Positions 50,061-62,017 of a stretch of DNA of 64,000 nucleotides are shown piece by piece. The notes under the pieces were generated by a model that did no database searches, was not told the DNA's origin, and worked only from the letters and a program-made list of their open reading frames with translations. A program made the translations under genes and the position numbers. Origin of the DNA: Styela clava (lineage: Eukaryota; Chordata; Ascidiacea; Stolidobranchia; Styelidae); contig NC_135250.1 in the NCBI RefSeq assembly GCF_964204865.1, forward strand, positions 14,012,001-14,076,000. Reading direction: 5' to 3'. Numbering within the stretch: position 1 is the stretch's first letter; each line of letters begins with the position of its first letter.

Positions 50061-52801
50061 AGATGCACGCGATATCTCACGAAAGCGAGGTTGAATCTGT
50101 TTCAAATTTTGCATGTGCATTCATCATATCTCGGACCATAAGCCCATTGATTTTAGATGAATTATGTCGTATAATTAGCGAGGTATTAATTAATTAGTGA
50201 TGGGACACGCGGTGTCACTATGAAGTCGAATGAATGCGAATAAATCGAAACCACAGTTTCTGTTTTGGGGGATCCCCTAACTTTCGATCGATAAGTCTTC
50301 GGTCTCTGATCGATATTCTCGTTTCCGAGTTTGCTCATTCGAGCACTCATTCAAAAATAAGGGTAAGTCATCTCTTAGTAAATCTACAGGCGACCATGCT
50401 GATTTGCGGTATTAATGATACGCCAGTGAATATAAACTGAGGCAGTAAAAGCAAGTACATCGAAACAGCTTTGGTAGTAAAGTTCGCATAAATGCTTTTT
50501 ATAAAATATAATTTTGGCATAAAATTTTCTTCGTTTAGAGCTCGATCAAAATATATATCTGGGAGAAGGCAAGGTGTATAAGTTCAAAAAAAAAGTCATG
50601 TTTTTTTCTGGCCATAGATGCATAAAGCATACCAAATATTTCAACAATCCTGTTGTCAAACTAAACGTTTGTAATGCATTAAAAATAAGCCCACGAGTAG
50701 CCTCACTGTTTAAGTTGTGTTTGGCCTCATATAATATATATACAATAAGAGAATAGTTTGATTAAAAAAACGATTCATTGAACACATAGTGATCTTTCAT
50801 CATGATCATGGATTTATTTGTTATTTTTATGTTGTTGTTTTTGTTGCTATTTTTCTCTTCGTTGTGATGAAAAAATCTCTTCTCTTTTTAATCACTGGAT
50901 CAATTTGTTTGAAATTCCAGTGTTTAAAGATTGTAATTTTGTTAGAAGACTATTACTTTTATTTATTTAAAAGTTTTCTGAGGTTTCTACGGAATTCGTT
51001 TTAATATTTAATGACGTTATTGAAAAGCATCGCTTTTTGTTCAATATTTGATCCCGTATTTTTGCAACATCTAATATTTTGTAGGATTCATCTGTTCATT
51101 GTTCGTATGCTTTTATCCCTCTCGCAAGCAATCCAACATCTAAAAAATTTGTCAAGGTTTTTCCATAGACACAAGTCGCTTGCAAGTACTGCCATTGTGC
51201 TGAAAGATGGTTCTGCGAAGTAATAACAATTAAATCATCATCTAAGAACAGTTCAAATATTACAGAGGATTCTGCGTTTCTTCTAATCGATGAGGTAAAC
51301 GTAAATCTGAAATTGTTGTCTAGGATAGTGTGTAATGTTTGCATTGTGTTTAACCAGCGTTAGATGATAGGATTAGGTATAAGGTGGTTTTACATTTGTT
51401 ATCTGTAATAATTATCATGAATTGTAATTTATTAGAAGCATGTTCAAGCACAACACTTTCAACTGTTTGCCTTCAATTTAATTGCCGTCGATATATTCAT
51501 CATGTTGTATCGCGTGGAGCAGTGGTACCCCATCGAAATGTTGACATTAAATAAAATTCCTCACAGCTCGGCAATTTTGAAGCGAATGCAATAGCTGCAC
51601 TGTTTTAATAAACACTAACTAATAGGAGCATTCACAATAACGTTAAAATTCATGTGCCAGACAAGCGTAAATAAAACAGAAATTGAAAATTAGTTACAAG
51701 AGGACCTGCTTCTATAGTTAGTTTTGTGATCATCCGACAATGAAGCATTATTATATGTTCATCAAATCCACGAACGCAAAACATATAACCACAACAAAGA
51801 GGGCTGACATATGGCATAGCCTAGCCCTAGGCCCTACTATTGATTTAATTCATGATTTCCTATCTTGAACATTCTACAAGTTGGTATGTTTTGACATTTA
51901 TCCGATCCGAAAAGGCTATGCTGGCAGAAAAAAGAACAAGGCAAGTACCAAAATTTCACGCTGACAGACAAAAAACTACGCGGACGGCAATTGGGAAAAA
52001 GACACCTCATTTCCAAATCTATTGCTCATTTTTTCGCATGATTAGGCTGAATTCTTAAGAGCAGAAAACACTTGATAATTATAACTTTTTGATATAATAT
52101 GGAAAGTGCGAGCGTGATCAAAATATTTTGCACAGATGAGCCGACTAGAGATTTGGGACTAAAATCATGACCTTCTCCAATGATATACCAAATACGATGT
52201 ACTCTGTTACATGAAATTCAGAAGCGGATTATGAATCCATCTACAAATTAAGAAAATAAATATACCTTCAGAAATGAGACAGCATTAAAAATCACCATCA
52301 TATAATTTCATTATAATGTTCCGCTTATAACGTTAGGTGGAGCTACGGAGCCAAATATATAAAATATCGATTGTCACAACAAAAGTTATTCATACTTACT
52401 TGTTTCATACATAGCTGTCTGATGTATAATATTACTGATCTATTCATCGATAAATATTCATCAATCATTGTTAACGTCATATCAGCGGTCTGAAGTTTTG
52501 GATTCAGTTTAAATCTTAGTTTTTGTTTTTGTTTGGAACTCCGAAGCAATCGTTTGTTTTATTTAACCTAATGTTAAAACGGTAACATCTTATTTTCATG
52601 CTGGCCCATGTCACTTGGTTTGTCAGCTACTCACAGCTTCCTTAAACATACTGAGAAAATTACGAAATTAGGTCTAGTTCAACATAAAGAAATAAACAGT
52701 TTTTAATGATTATTAGGTAGTTACAAAGTGTGGTGTATACACAACACATTCCAGGGGCGATATTGATGAGGAATCGTATAAAGGTTTCACATTCGTTGTT
52801 T
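50061..52801. other. Non-coding stretch with a dispersed-repeat copy
   Basis: About 50840-51040 is a diverged copy of the family seen at 37309-37450 and inverted at 42930-43130 (shared TTACTTTTATTTATT and GGAATTCGTT-like blocks). No gene supported. Confidence 0.45.
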
Positions 52802-53010
52802 GGCGCTCCAGAAGTATGTGTATCAATATGGAGGTAACTAATCTTGTTTGCCAATTTTACATCAAGTTGTGTAAAGAGACTGAAATATATGGTATATATA
52901 TTAACTTGGCTAACACCGACAGTCCCGGACTCGTAATAGAACTAAAATAAGGAAAATAGGAATAAAATTATGCCCTCACCCTTACCTGATACACATACTA
53001 CGGGAGTACC
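52802..53010 (+). mobile_element. Merlin-like MITE, 209 bp
   Basis: Starts GGCGCTCCAGAAGTATGTG and ends ACTACGGGAGTACC. The flanking 8-mers are CGTTGTTT (52794-52801) and CGTTTTTT (53011-53018), 7/8 identical. Same family as the copies in TYW4 introns 7 and 9. Confidence 0.85.
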
Positions 53011-56000
53011 CGTTTTTTTGTCGAGAAGTTGGACACACCGGACACGTAAATTGTTAAATATAATCTTATAAAAAGTGTTTACCGAATCAGCGAGTCGCTG
53101 AGGGGTGTCGGACTCGAAATCTTTTCATGAATGAAATTTTTCAATCTGTTAATGAAAATTGAAATAGATGCTTCACTTCCTGCTTGTTGTTGAAAAAAAT
53201 ACGTGAACAGTACAGTTTAAAACCAGAGGAAACTGAAATAGTTTTCCTTATATTTAATTTTTTTCATTTTTGAAAAAGGCTTACCAGCGGTCAACGACAG
53301 GAATACGTTTTCACATTGCGTGTAAAGAAGTTATTACCAATATTCGGGGCGAGAATTTGTCGCAAAAGGTCGTCATGAAAGTTATTACAATTGTGGAAGT
53401 TATTACTGAATTGTTATCCATCCTGATCCCTCAATATATGCCAAGTTTTACGAAAGCCTATAATTACATGCGACGGGGTTGGGTGGTATTAACTGTATAT
53501 AATATTCACTATGGGTGGGTCAGGCTCGAAGCACAAATTGTTGTAACCGTTCTGACGACACGCCGCATATGATATGTACAGAAAAGCGTAGTGATGTAAT
53601 AAAAGATTCAAGTTCGTTGGGTTCTAAAGAACGGACGGTCACTTTCTCCTAAAATGGCTTGTGTTCGTTTGAAAAAGCGAATAGTTGTTACTTGGAAATC
53701 GTCTTCGCACGTGAAACTCTTCAACATAATTATAATTATCATAATCTATCTTCATAAATTTGAATCATCATATATATAAATACAAGTGAAATTGACAACC
53801 ACGAGAATATTCAAAAACAAATTCTAAATCTGGGAAAAATATAAATAGCTTATAAATTTTTGTATATTAGTGAGGATAAATTGTTTTCATATTTGAAAGT
53901 ATAAAAAAACAGACTGTATGTGAAATGTCCTGATATAATTTATATACCTATCTTGAATTCTCTCTCACTCTTGTTTCGCATAGGTAAAAATGAACACCCT
54001 GAATCTGATTCGCTGCTGAGCTCACCATTTTTCATACTCTTAAGTAACATTTTCGGATTTTATTATAGCTCTTTACTTGTAATGAGCAATGCTATTTTTT
54101 GGTGAAGGTAGAGCATTAACAGAAGATTTCAAGCCAAATGATTTTACTGTACCTCATTGGATGTTGATTATGGAGTTCTGTGCATTGAGAGAAAATATGC
54201 TTGAAATTGTGCAATATATTTGAAGTTTAATCTGTTCAAATACGCCCCTATAGATATGATAACATCCCAGTGTATCAACTTATACACAATACAAGAATTA
54301 AATTTTCCATGCAACTTATTTTGTTTAATGAGAGGGTCATTAACCGTTTAAATTTGTCATTATTTGGTTGGTTTATCATTAAATCCAATCTCTCCGCCAA
54401 ACCGAGATGTGATAAAAGTGAAGAGGTTATGAAAACAGAACAGCTAGCTCTACATATACACAAATGGGCGCCGTAATGAGGCCTTGTAATATCCGATGCT
54501 GAAAACAACAAGTATTTTATCCTTTTCATCGCATATGAAAACGACGCAAAAACGATACTGAAACGCTGTTTTGTAATTACGTTCGTGTAAGAGAGATAAA
54601 GTTAGATAAAGTATATAATTTATTCATTGAATTCGTTTTGAAACGTCCACGCGCAAGTCATTTACAACCGGAGATCTTAGAATACCAGACCAAACAGCTA
54701 ATAAATAATTTAATCTGTGGACATGTACGTTTATTTCCAGTGTGAAATTTGCTTTGATCTTTTCACCGTCTTGTTGTTCAAGTTGATAGCAAGAAGACGA
54801 GTGGCATATTCACCTTTTGCACTCGAGAAGTCAGCATATTCATTCGTCAAGTTACATCTTATCTCAGAGTGAAATATATATTTTACATCAAAATAGTAAG
54901 AATAGTATAAGAAAGTATCTATAGTTGTGACACACCTATCTGAATATTGCTTAATGCGACTACATTTCTAACATCCACGGAGCATTACTCGCAAACTATT
55001 GGTGATTACGGGGCCGAGTTCGGCGACGTTACATTGAAATCGAAATAAAATGGTGGCGTACTATCTTTTTAAATGGCTTTGTAAAATCTATGGTTTGGCA
55101 AAAGGTTCATTTGATAGTTTACTTAATGGAGTAACAAATTACAGACTAGCCATACACTTGTGCGAATCATTAATTCACAAATGGAACAAAAGAAATGCTG
55201 AAGACTTTACAGCGTACAAAATATAACGACGAAGGAGTTCATTTGTAATGATAGCGACCAATAAATAGCCTTTGGGCAGAAGTAATTTAGCGTAATGTGC
55301 TATTATTTTTTCAGACATTTTGTGCTTGTGTAAAACATGGTAGTGCGGTCGATTAGTCTTAATGAAATTTAATTAATTTCAAAACAAAAATGACATGAGT
55401 CATCGCTGGAAAGAACAGATGCCCGGAATTTGGGACTATTTTCCCCTGTAAAACTTTAACCGCGTGTGTTTTCAAAAATTAACGTGCCTTGTCGGGTGTA
55501 CCAACATTGACCGGCACAGTTTTGCATCTAAATAAATAAATATTGTTAGACTAGGCCGTAACCACGTTTATTAGATACAAAAACGGCTCGTGGTAAGATT
55601 CGATCAATATCTGCAATAATAACTGTGATAATAAGAAATTGAGGTTAAATTTTTGTGGTCGACGTCGTTTGCATTCATATAACGCCATTAAAGTCGCAAA
55701 GGAACGCATTTATGTCTTTTAAATCTTGAAAATAATCTAGAGTCAATATTCAAGTGTATTTTATCTTAACAAAAAATATATCCCCAAGCAATACTTCTTA
55801 AGATGGAGATGAATCGCGCGTTTGCAATCGGTCCAAGTTGGATAAAGGTTGAGAGTGTGTTTTTAATATTTTTCTGCGTTCGTTAATATTTTAAGTTTAC
55901 TTGTAAACGAAGATATGTTTTGTTACCCTGAACACACTCTAGATTTTTATATGTCACACAACCGTTGTCATTCAGGAATAAATTTCGACTTGGTAATCCG

Positions 56001-58051
56001 AAACGTGATAGTGTCGCATTTCATAGACTAATTATATAGAAAAGTAATTCGCTTCGATATGTATTAAAATGCCGTAATAAAGACTTACAAAATCATATCA
56101 ACTGTTTCCGATATATGATATCGTATTTTGAATGTGACGAAATAAATGTAACAATTCCGAATCACTTTTCAGTGCCTCACAAGTAGTTATACGGTACTTA
56201 TTCATATCGATCAACGTGTGTGAGAATTTAACATGTGAATTTACATGAAAAATCTCGAAAATCACGTGAAAATCGAAACAGAATAATGTTTAAAATTTGA
56301 CCCCAAATTTCCGAATGCTGTTTGAATTTGCCCCCAAGGTTGTACCTTCAAAGTATCCTTGACCAAGCGTGTTATTAACGGTCCATTTTTTTTCGATATG
56401 CTTATATTAAAATGTTTGGATGCGATACAATCAGATGCTTAGATCAAAAAGATAAGAAAATACTTCACTATCCTATTCCACGCACTGCTTTCAATCTCAT
56501 TGACTTGGCCACGTGAGATAAAGAAGAAACACTATGCTTCAAAACGAGTCCAGTGCTGAAATTTTTTCTGTAATCCCTACAAAGATTCGATGTGCCACGA
56601 TAAATTGTCGAGATAAAAGAAATTGCCCAGGCTTTAACGAGCATTTTTAACATTTAGGATACTTGCAGTCCGCAGTTATTTCTTTTGCTACATTCTGATT
56701 GTTCGATTGGTTTTATAATGATCATTTAATTTAGATATCATATCGCACACGATAAAATTTTTGGTAAACTTATTTGCATAAGTTTAGGGGTGATTTAAGA
56801 GCAATTTTTTATAAATTATTGGCGATAATTTTATTACATAAAGTCGACTGAAGTGAATATTATGATAGCGAAAGAATCTTTAAATTTATTTAGTTATGCA
56901 TTCCATACCACCACAGATTTCTAATGACCCCATTGAAGTTAATAGATAGGGCCCCACTGTTCCCTCAATCCAGCTCTGTATAACCCATATCTGAAACAGG
57001 TTGGTTCTATTTACCTATATTACAACATCACGCCACACTTGAGAATTTTAATTATTCTATCGTAGTCACAAGAACTGGAAAACAATCTTCCGTTTGTATA
57101 AATGAAATAATTTTGGCCATGTCGTCAATTATTAATTCTGTAACTATCAACCACAATCTTAAAGTAAATAAATTTGTCCAGGTTTAATTACATAAAACTC
57201 ATTTCTTTACTCTATCAAGTTTTGAAAGAGAATGATCCCTTTTGATACATGCTTTTTTTATTGAAAATGTGCAAAAGAAATAAATGAACAAAAATCAAAC
57301 AAATTCAGAGAAACTTTCAAATATACAAACCAAAATTAATACAATTCAACAAAATATGATAACAAAAATGTATAAATTATATAAATAAACATAAAAATCA
57401 ATTCAGCAGTTTTTTTTCTTCTTACGATGCGACTAATTATGTGATTATCATTTTAATACATACGGTCATTATACGTGAATTAAAAGCTTAAAATCCAAAT
57501 TAAATTTGTTTGGTTAAAATTTAGAGACAATTTTATTTTGCATGAACACCTAATTCGATAACATATTTTCTTTGTGACGTGGAGGTTTATTATAAAATGT
57601 GCACAAAATTAACCAATAATTCACAGTCAATCGGTTACGTAATCCCAATATATATTTATATATTCACTCTAATATGGACCATTGCTAGATCGTTAATATG
57701 GGTTCTAGTATCTATATCTAAACTGAAAACACAATTTTTATTCGTCACCAAAAATGTCAATTAATTGTGGGTGTTTTATTACAGTGTTTTCGTTGACGGT
57801 CGTATATAATATTGTTAGACCAGTCCAAACAATTAAAGTCAATACGAAATGTAACTTTGCTCATTATGCCTGTGTCGTAGAAAATCCGCAATGAACGCCT
57901 TGACATATGCTACTAAAAGTGGACGACTTCATTTCACCTTGATGCATACACTTTGTGAGTTGTATCTCAATTTCAATCAGGCTCCATATACTCATACCCG
58001 CTGTTCTGTTTAACATATAATCACTCCTATTATTGTGTATTATTTAAACCT
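53011..58051. other. Gene-poor region downstream of the Sp gene
   Basis: About 5 kb of AT-rich DNA. The longest frames (for example 53270-53572) start with non-ATG codons and show no domain. A possible minus-strand AATAAA for the Sp gene is at 57775-57780. Such a stretch beside a developmental regulator may hold enhancers, but no specific site can be shown. Confidence 0.4.
57775..57780 (-). promoter_or_regulatory. Candidate polyadenylation signal of the Sp gene
   Basis: Minus-strand AATAAA about 270 nt past the stop at 58052. Confidence 0.4.
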
Positions 58052-61000
58052 CTACTTTGCGCGGCCAGTTACATTTTCAGCTGCCCCAGCCACTGCGGTC
58101 GGTTCAACTTTCACTCCGTTCATTTTTGTGTTTCCGTTCTCCTGACCAGTGGTAGTATGGGTTTTTACGTGTTTGCTGAGATGATCACTTCGTTGAAATC
58201 TCTTGTTGCACACGGGACATGCAAATCTCTTCTCCCCTGTAGTGTAAGAAAATAGCATGGATTACATTTTCCTGGGCGCCGAGAGTACTAAGGACAATTG
58301 ACTTCAATTGGTGTGTTTATTATGATAACGACTTTTGTCGATAGAACACAACGAACAATCTAAATTTCTCAGACGACCGAATTTGATCATAATTCAATCG
58401 ACACAAATTTCAAATACCATAAGTAGAAAACTTAAGTGCGAAAATAGTTCATATATTCCAAGGCTTATATTTGTTATATGATAGCAACAGTCAAAAATAT
58501 TCGAGGTATACTAAATACTTTTGCCCAAGCGCCAACCAAACTACAGATTGGTCTTTTTTATGATGATTTTGATAAATTTACATTGTGTAAGCATATAAAT
58601 ATTTTTCTTCGCTATGCGTAATCGATTATTTATAATTAAAAACTACATCTTCTTGGTTCGCAATTTCAAATTAACTTTATCAAAAAATTGTGAAACTAGG
58701 TTTATTTGACTCTTCTATCATTTTGTAGTACGTTACGTTAAGGCATTAGTAAAATAAAAAATAAAATAACGACGCTCGATTTAATTATCGAACAAGGCAG
58801 TAATTTAAAATTAGTTGTCAGGTGCTTAAGTGTTCGGGTCACACGCTCAAAATGATGTTACAAAGACCAAAGGCGTTAATTCTACCTTCCATTTTTACAT
58901 AATGAAGATCGTTTAAGAGAGAAAATGCCGGAAATTTGAAATAATAGTCTGGGAAAGTTGAACGTCGCGGTTAAAGTGGAATTGTTGTCGTTGGACATTC
59001 TCATAAAATGGTTGTTTTGTCGGTCGAATATTAACTTGATAGAAATAGGATTATAATAAAGAAGACATTTAAATATCTTTCAATCATGTATCATTTGTTT
59101 AAGATGTCCACTTAAATTGCAGACAAAAGTCCTCGAAATATATACGGTTATCCGCAAAATGGTGGTAAACATACTTTTTTGACGCGTAATCACGCCTTTC
59201 ACTTCGAACAAGGCCCAGCATAATACTTCTGACGATATAATTTAACGATACATAAAATAAATAATAATGGTACCTGTGTGCCATCTTAGATGAGCCTTCA
59301 AATGTGATGTTTTATTGTAGACCTTTCCACAACCAGGAATATGGCAACTGTGAACTTTAGGTTTAAATGATGAAGCAGCTGGTCCTAATCGCTCGGCTTC
59401 TTGACAATTTGGGCATTCACAAATCGATCTGAAATAATAATGTTATATGTCAAATCCAGATAAGCGCCATTTTGATTTTCGTATGACTATATTCAATACG
59501 AAATCAGTCATTATATAACGAACACCCATTCTTTCATTCTTATTTTTCAATAGGTATTGTGCTATAAGCAAGTATTGTGAAAAAAAATCCTCAACCAAAA
59601 CCAGAAGCTAAATGCAGGCGACTTATGAAACAAGAGATTTTAAAAATATCACAGATGTTTGGGTAAACGAAATTCCGGAGAAAATAACATCTTAGGGGTG
59701 AAAATTACATTGGCCATGAAAGAAATTTTTTGCTGGCATTTTCACTAATAAAAAACACCTTGCGCTTAAATGCCTGTTCGTGAATTGTCTTTTTATGAAC
59801 GAAAGTGTGTAACAGGATGTAAAAACTAATCCTAATTACAATGGTTTTAAGAATAAACATCTGTAAAGAAATTTACCGTCCAGAATATCGACGAGTTGAA
59901 CGTGTTGGTCCCGGTATTGAAGGAGTTGGGATCATAGCCGGAAGTGCAGGTGGGGGTGCGGGTTCTGAAGAATACATACTTCCAGTTGTGCCTGGAAGTA
60001 CAGGCTTGAAGGTGTCGTATGGGTTGTGATGTTGAGCTAAACAAAAAAATAAATTATTCATGATTCTGTGAAAATAGAAAACTATTATTTCCACACACAG
60101 TACTTTGTAGTAGAAAATATTCTATTCCACGAAACAATGATTCAAAAGGTTTTATTTTTCATACAGAGTTTCGATTTTATAACAAAAATATGAGAAATTA
60201 CATACCTGCTGTGGATAAACTTCCTAGTGATGTTAGAGGTGCGGCAGAAAACGAATGGTGATATTCAGACGGGTATGCTGCCGCTGCCATCTATAAAAAT
60301 ATTATGAACACCATATTACCGACACAAATTTAGAAACGTTTTGCTAGTTGGTAAAACATTTTTGGTAATAAAACCTTTGTTCCGAAAAAGCTCGTTACTC
60401 TTCCCTAAACAAACTTTTATTTATAAAACGATTTACAAATCTAACCTCAATTAAAATATGTTTACATTAGAGAGATTTTTTGTTGTACATAAGTATACCT
60501 TTTACCTCATAATATAATTATTACATATATTGATAATTATGATAACTGGTAAACATCATTAATCACGCTGTGACAATTTTGTGAAGATTCGTAGTTATTA
60601 TTTATCTGGTATTGGAGGCAGAAAAGAATAAAAGCCTCAGAAACCATTTTGCAATCACTGAATAGATGAACAAATTCTTTACCTGCTGGTGATGTTGTAG
60701 ACTTTGCATTTCAAACCAGGTATTAGTTGAATGTAATGCTGCTTCCCATGGATTGGTGTGAGCATACGCTGCGGCAGAAGTTACATAACTAGATGACGTA
60801 GTACTTCCAGTACTAGGGCTTGAATTTGAATAAGTTCCTAATGCCGTATTTGGAGAAGAATTTGTTACGCCTTCTACATTGATATTGTTCGACGGCTTCT
60901 GATACCATACTTCATATGCTTTTGATCCGTATGAACTCGAAACTCCAGGGTAGCTGTTACTGGTAATGAAAATGAAAATATTATTATACATATATCATCA

Positions 61001-62017
61001 AAATTCTAACTAATATAAGATTGAATATTGCCAGAAAATGCATCATCCGTACACCCCCAGTACCATACTATTAAGTAACTGAATATACTTTACCTGTTAG
61101 TTAAAGTTCTGCTTGAAGGTGCTGATGATACAAGGTATGTTGCTGATTCTAATGTTGAGTGTGGATAGAGCATGCCTGGTGGGGAAGTTGGTGGTGGTGT
61201 GATATGATACGGCGAAGATGTTGTGGAACAATTACTTTCCGTGGGCGATCCAGATCCTAAAATGAAAAAACCCGATTCAATTGAGTGGAAGTACATTTAT
61301 AAAAGTGAATTTTTCAACCTACCGGTATATTTTTAATATTTTATCAAAAATGAAATCGTTTTATGGGACTGTACACAGAAGGCACATAGGGTTAAGTCGC
61401 ATTCCATAAATATATCAGATTACCGGAACTTCTTCCGAGGTTTTTTTTTGAAACACTAGTTTATACAACAGAAAAGACACAAATAATGTAAAGTGGTTTC
61501 TTACCTGTATTTTGGCTGTTGCTGGGAGAAACTGGAGATGACGCTGAGTAGAAAAAAACAAAGGGTGTTGAAAGAAGTACAAACTAATGATGCAATTAGA
61601 ATTTAGAAATTATATTTCTTGAAATGCTATGCTATAAAACCTTATTTAATAAAGTTTCATTTTAATCATCTCAAAGTATTCGCAAATTTGAACGATCGAG
61701 TTATTTTTTAACTTACCTTGATTGTGGGTTTTGTGTTGCATTTTGCTCACAAACGCGCTTGCGTGATGATGTTGTAATAACGGTGCTCCTACACCTATAT
61801 GATAAGTAAGATTAATTATTAACAATTATAATCATACTGACTGTGTATGACATCCAGATGCATTACTGAATAGTGAAGAAATAATTCTTTGTACATATAT
61901 TTAAAAACACTTTCAAGTCACAAAATAAATGATAGACTTACCTAAATAATAGTCACCCAGGCTGCCGGTACCTGTAGCTGTAGGCGACTGAAAAAGTGAA
62001 GCTGTAGGTGCGCTCAT
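58052..62017 (-). CDS. Buttonhead/Sp-family zinc-finger transcription factor (Sp8/9-like), nine exons, finger 2 not found
   Basis: Nuclear DNA-binding factor expected to recognise GC/GT boxes. Minus-strand exons: 62017-61942, 61794-61717, 61543-61505, 61256-61094, 60959-60683, 60290-60206, 60036-59877, 59428-59274, 58236-58052. They sum to 1218 nt, or 405 residues. The N-terminal half is Ser/Thr/Pro-rich ([23 protein letters not shown]) with the aromatic [17 protein letters not shown] motif. Just before the fingers is the Btd box [21 protein letters not shown] (CECPNC at 296-301). Finger 1 uses C321, C326, H339, H343; the last finger uses C351, C354, H367, H371 ([21 protein letters not shown]). 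Between them the reading frame joins HLRWHTG directly to EKRFACP: the standard middle finger is absent. A likely sumoylation site VKVE is at 386-389. The ATG at 62015-62017 is chosen; the frame is open further upstream. HVKTH favours Sp8/9. Confidence 0.9.

Noticed and set aside
49935..50141. Open frames on both strands across the TTTG run
   Set aside because: They are pure translations of a microsatellite (CLFV and KQTN-type repeats) and not genes.
53270..53572. 100-codon frame
   Set aside because: It starts at a non-ATG codon, has no upstream exon, and shows no recognisable domain.
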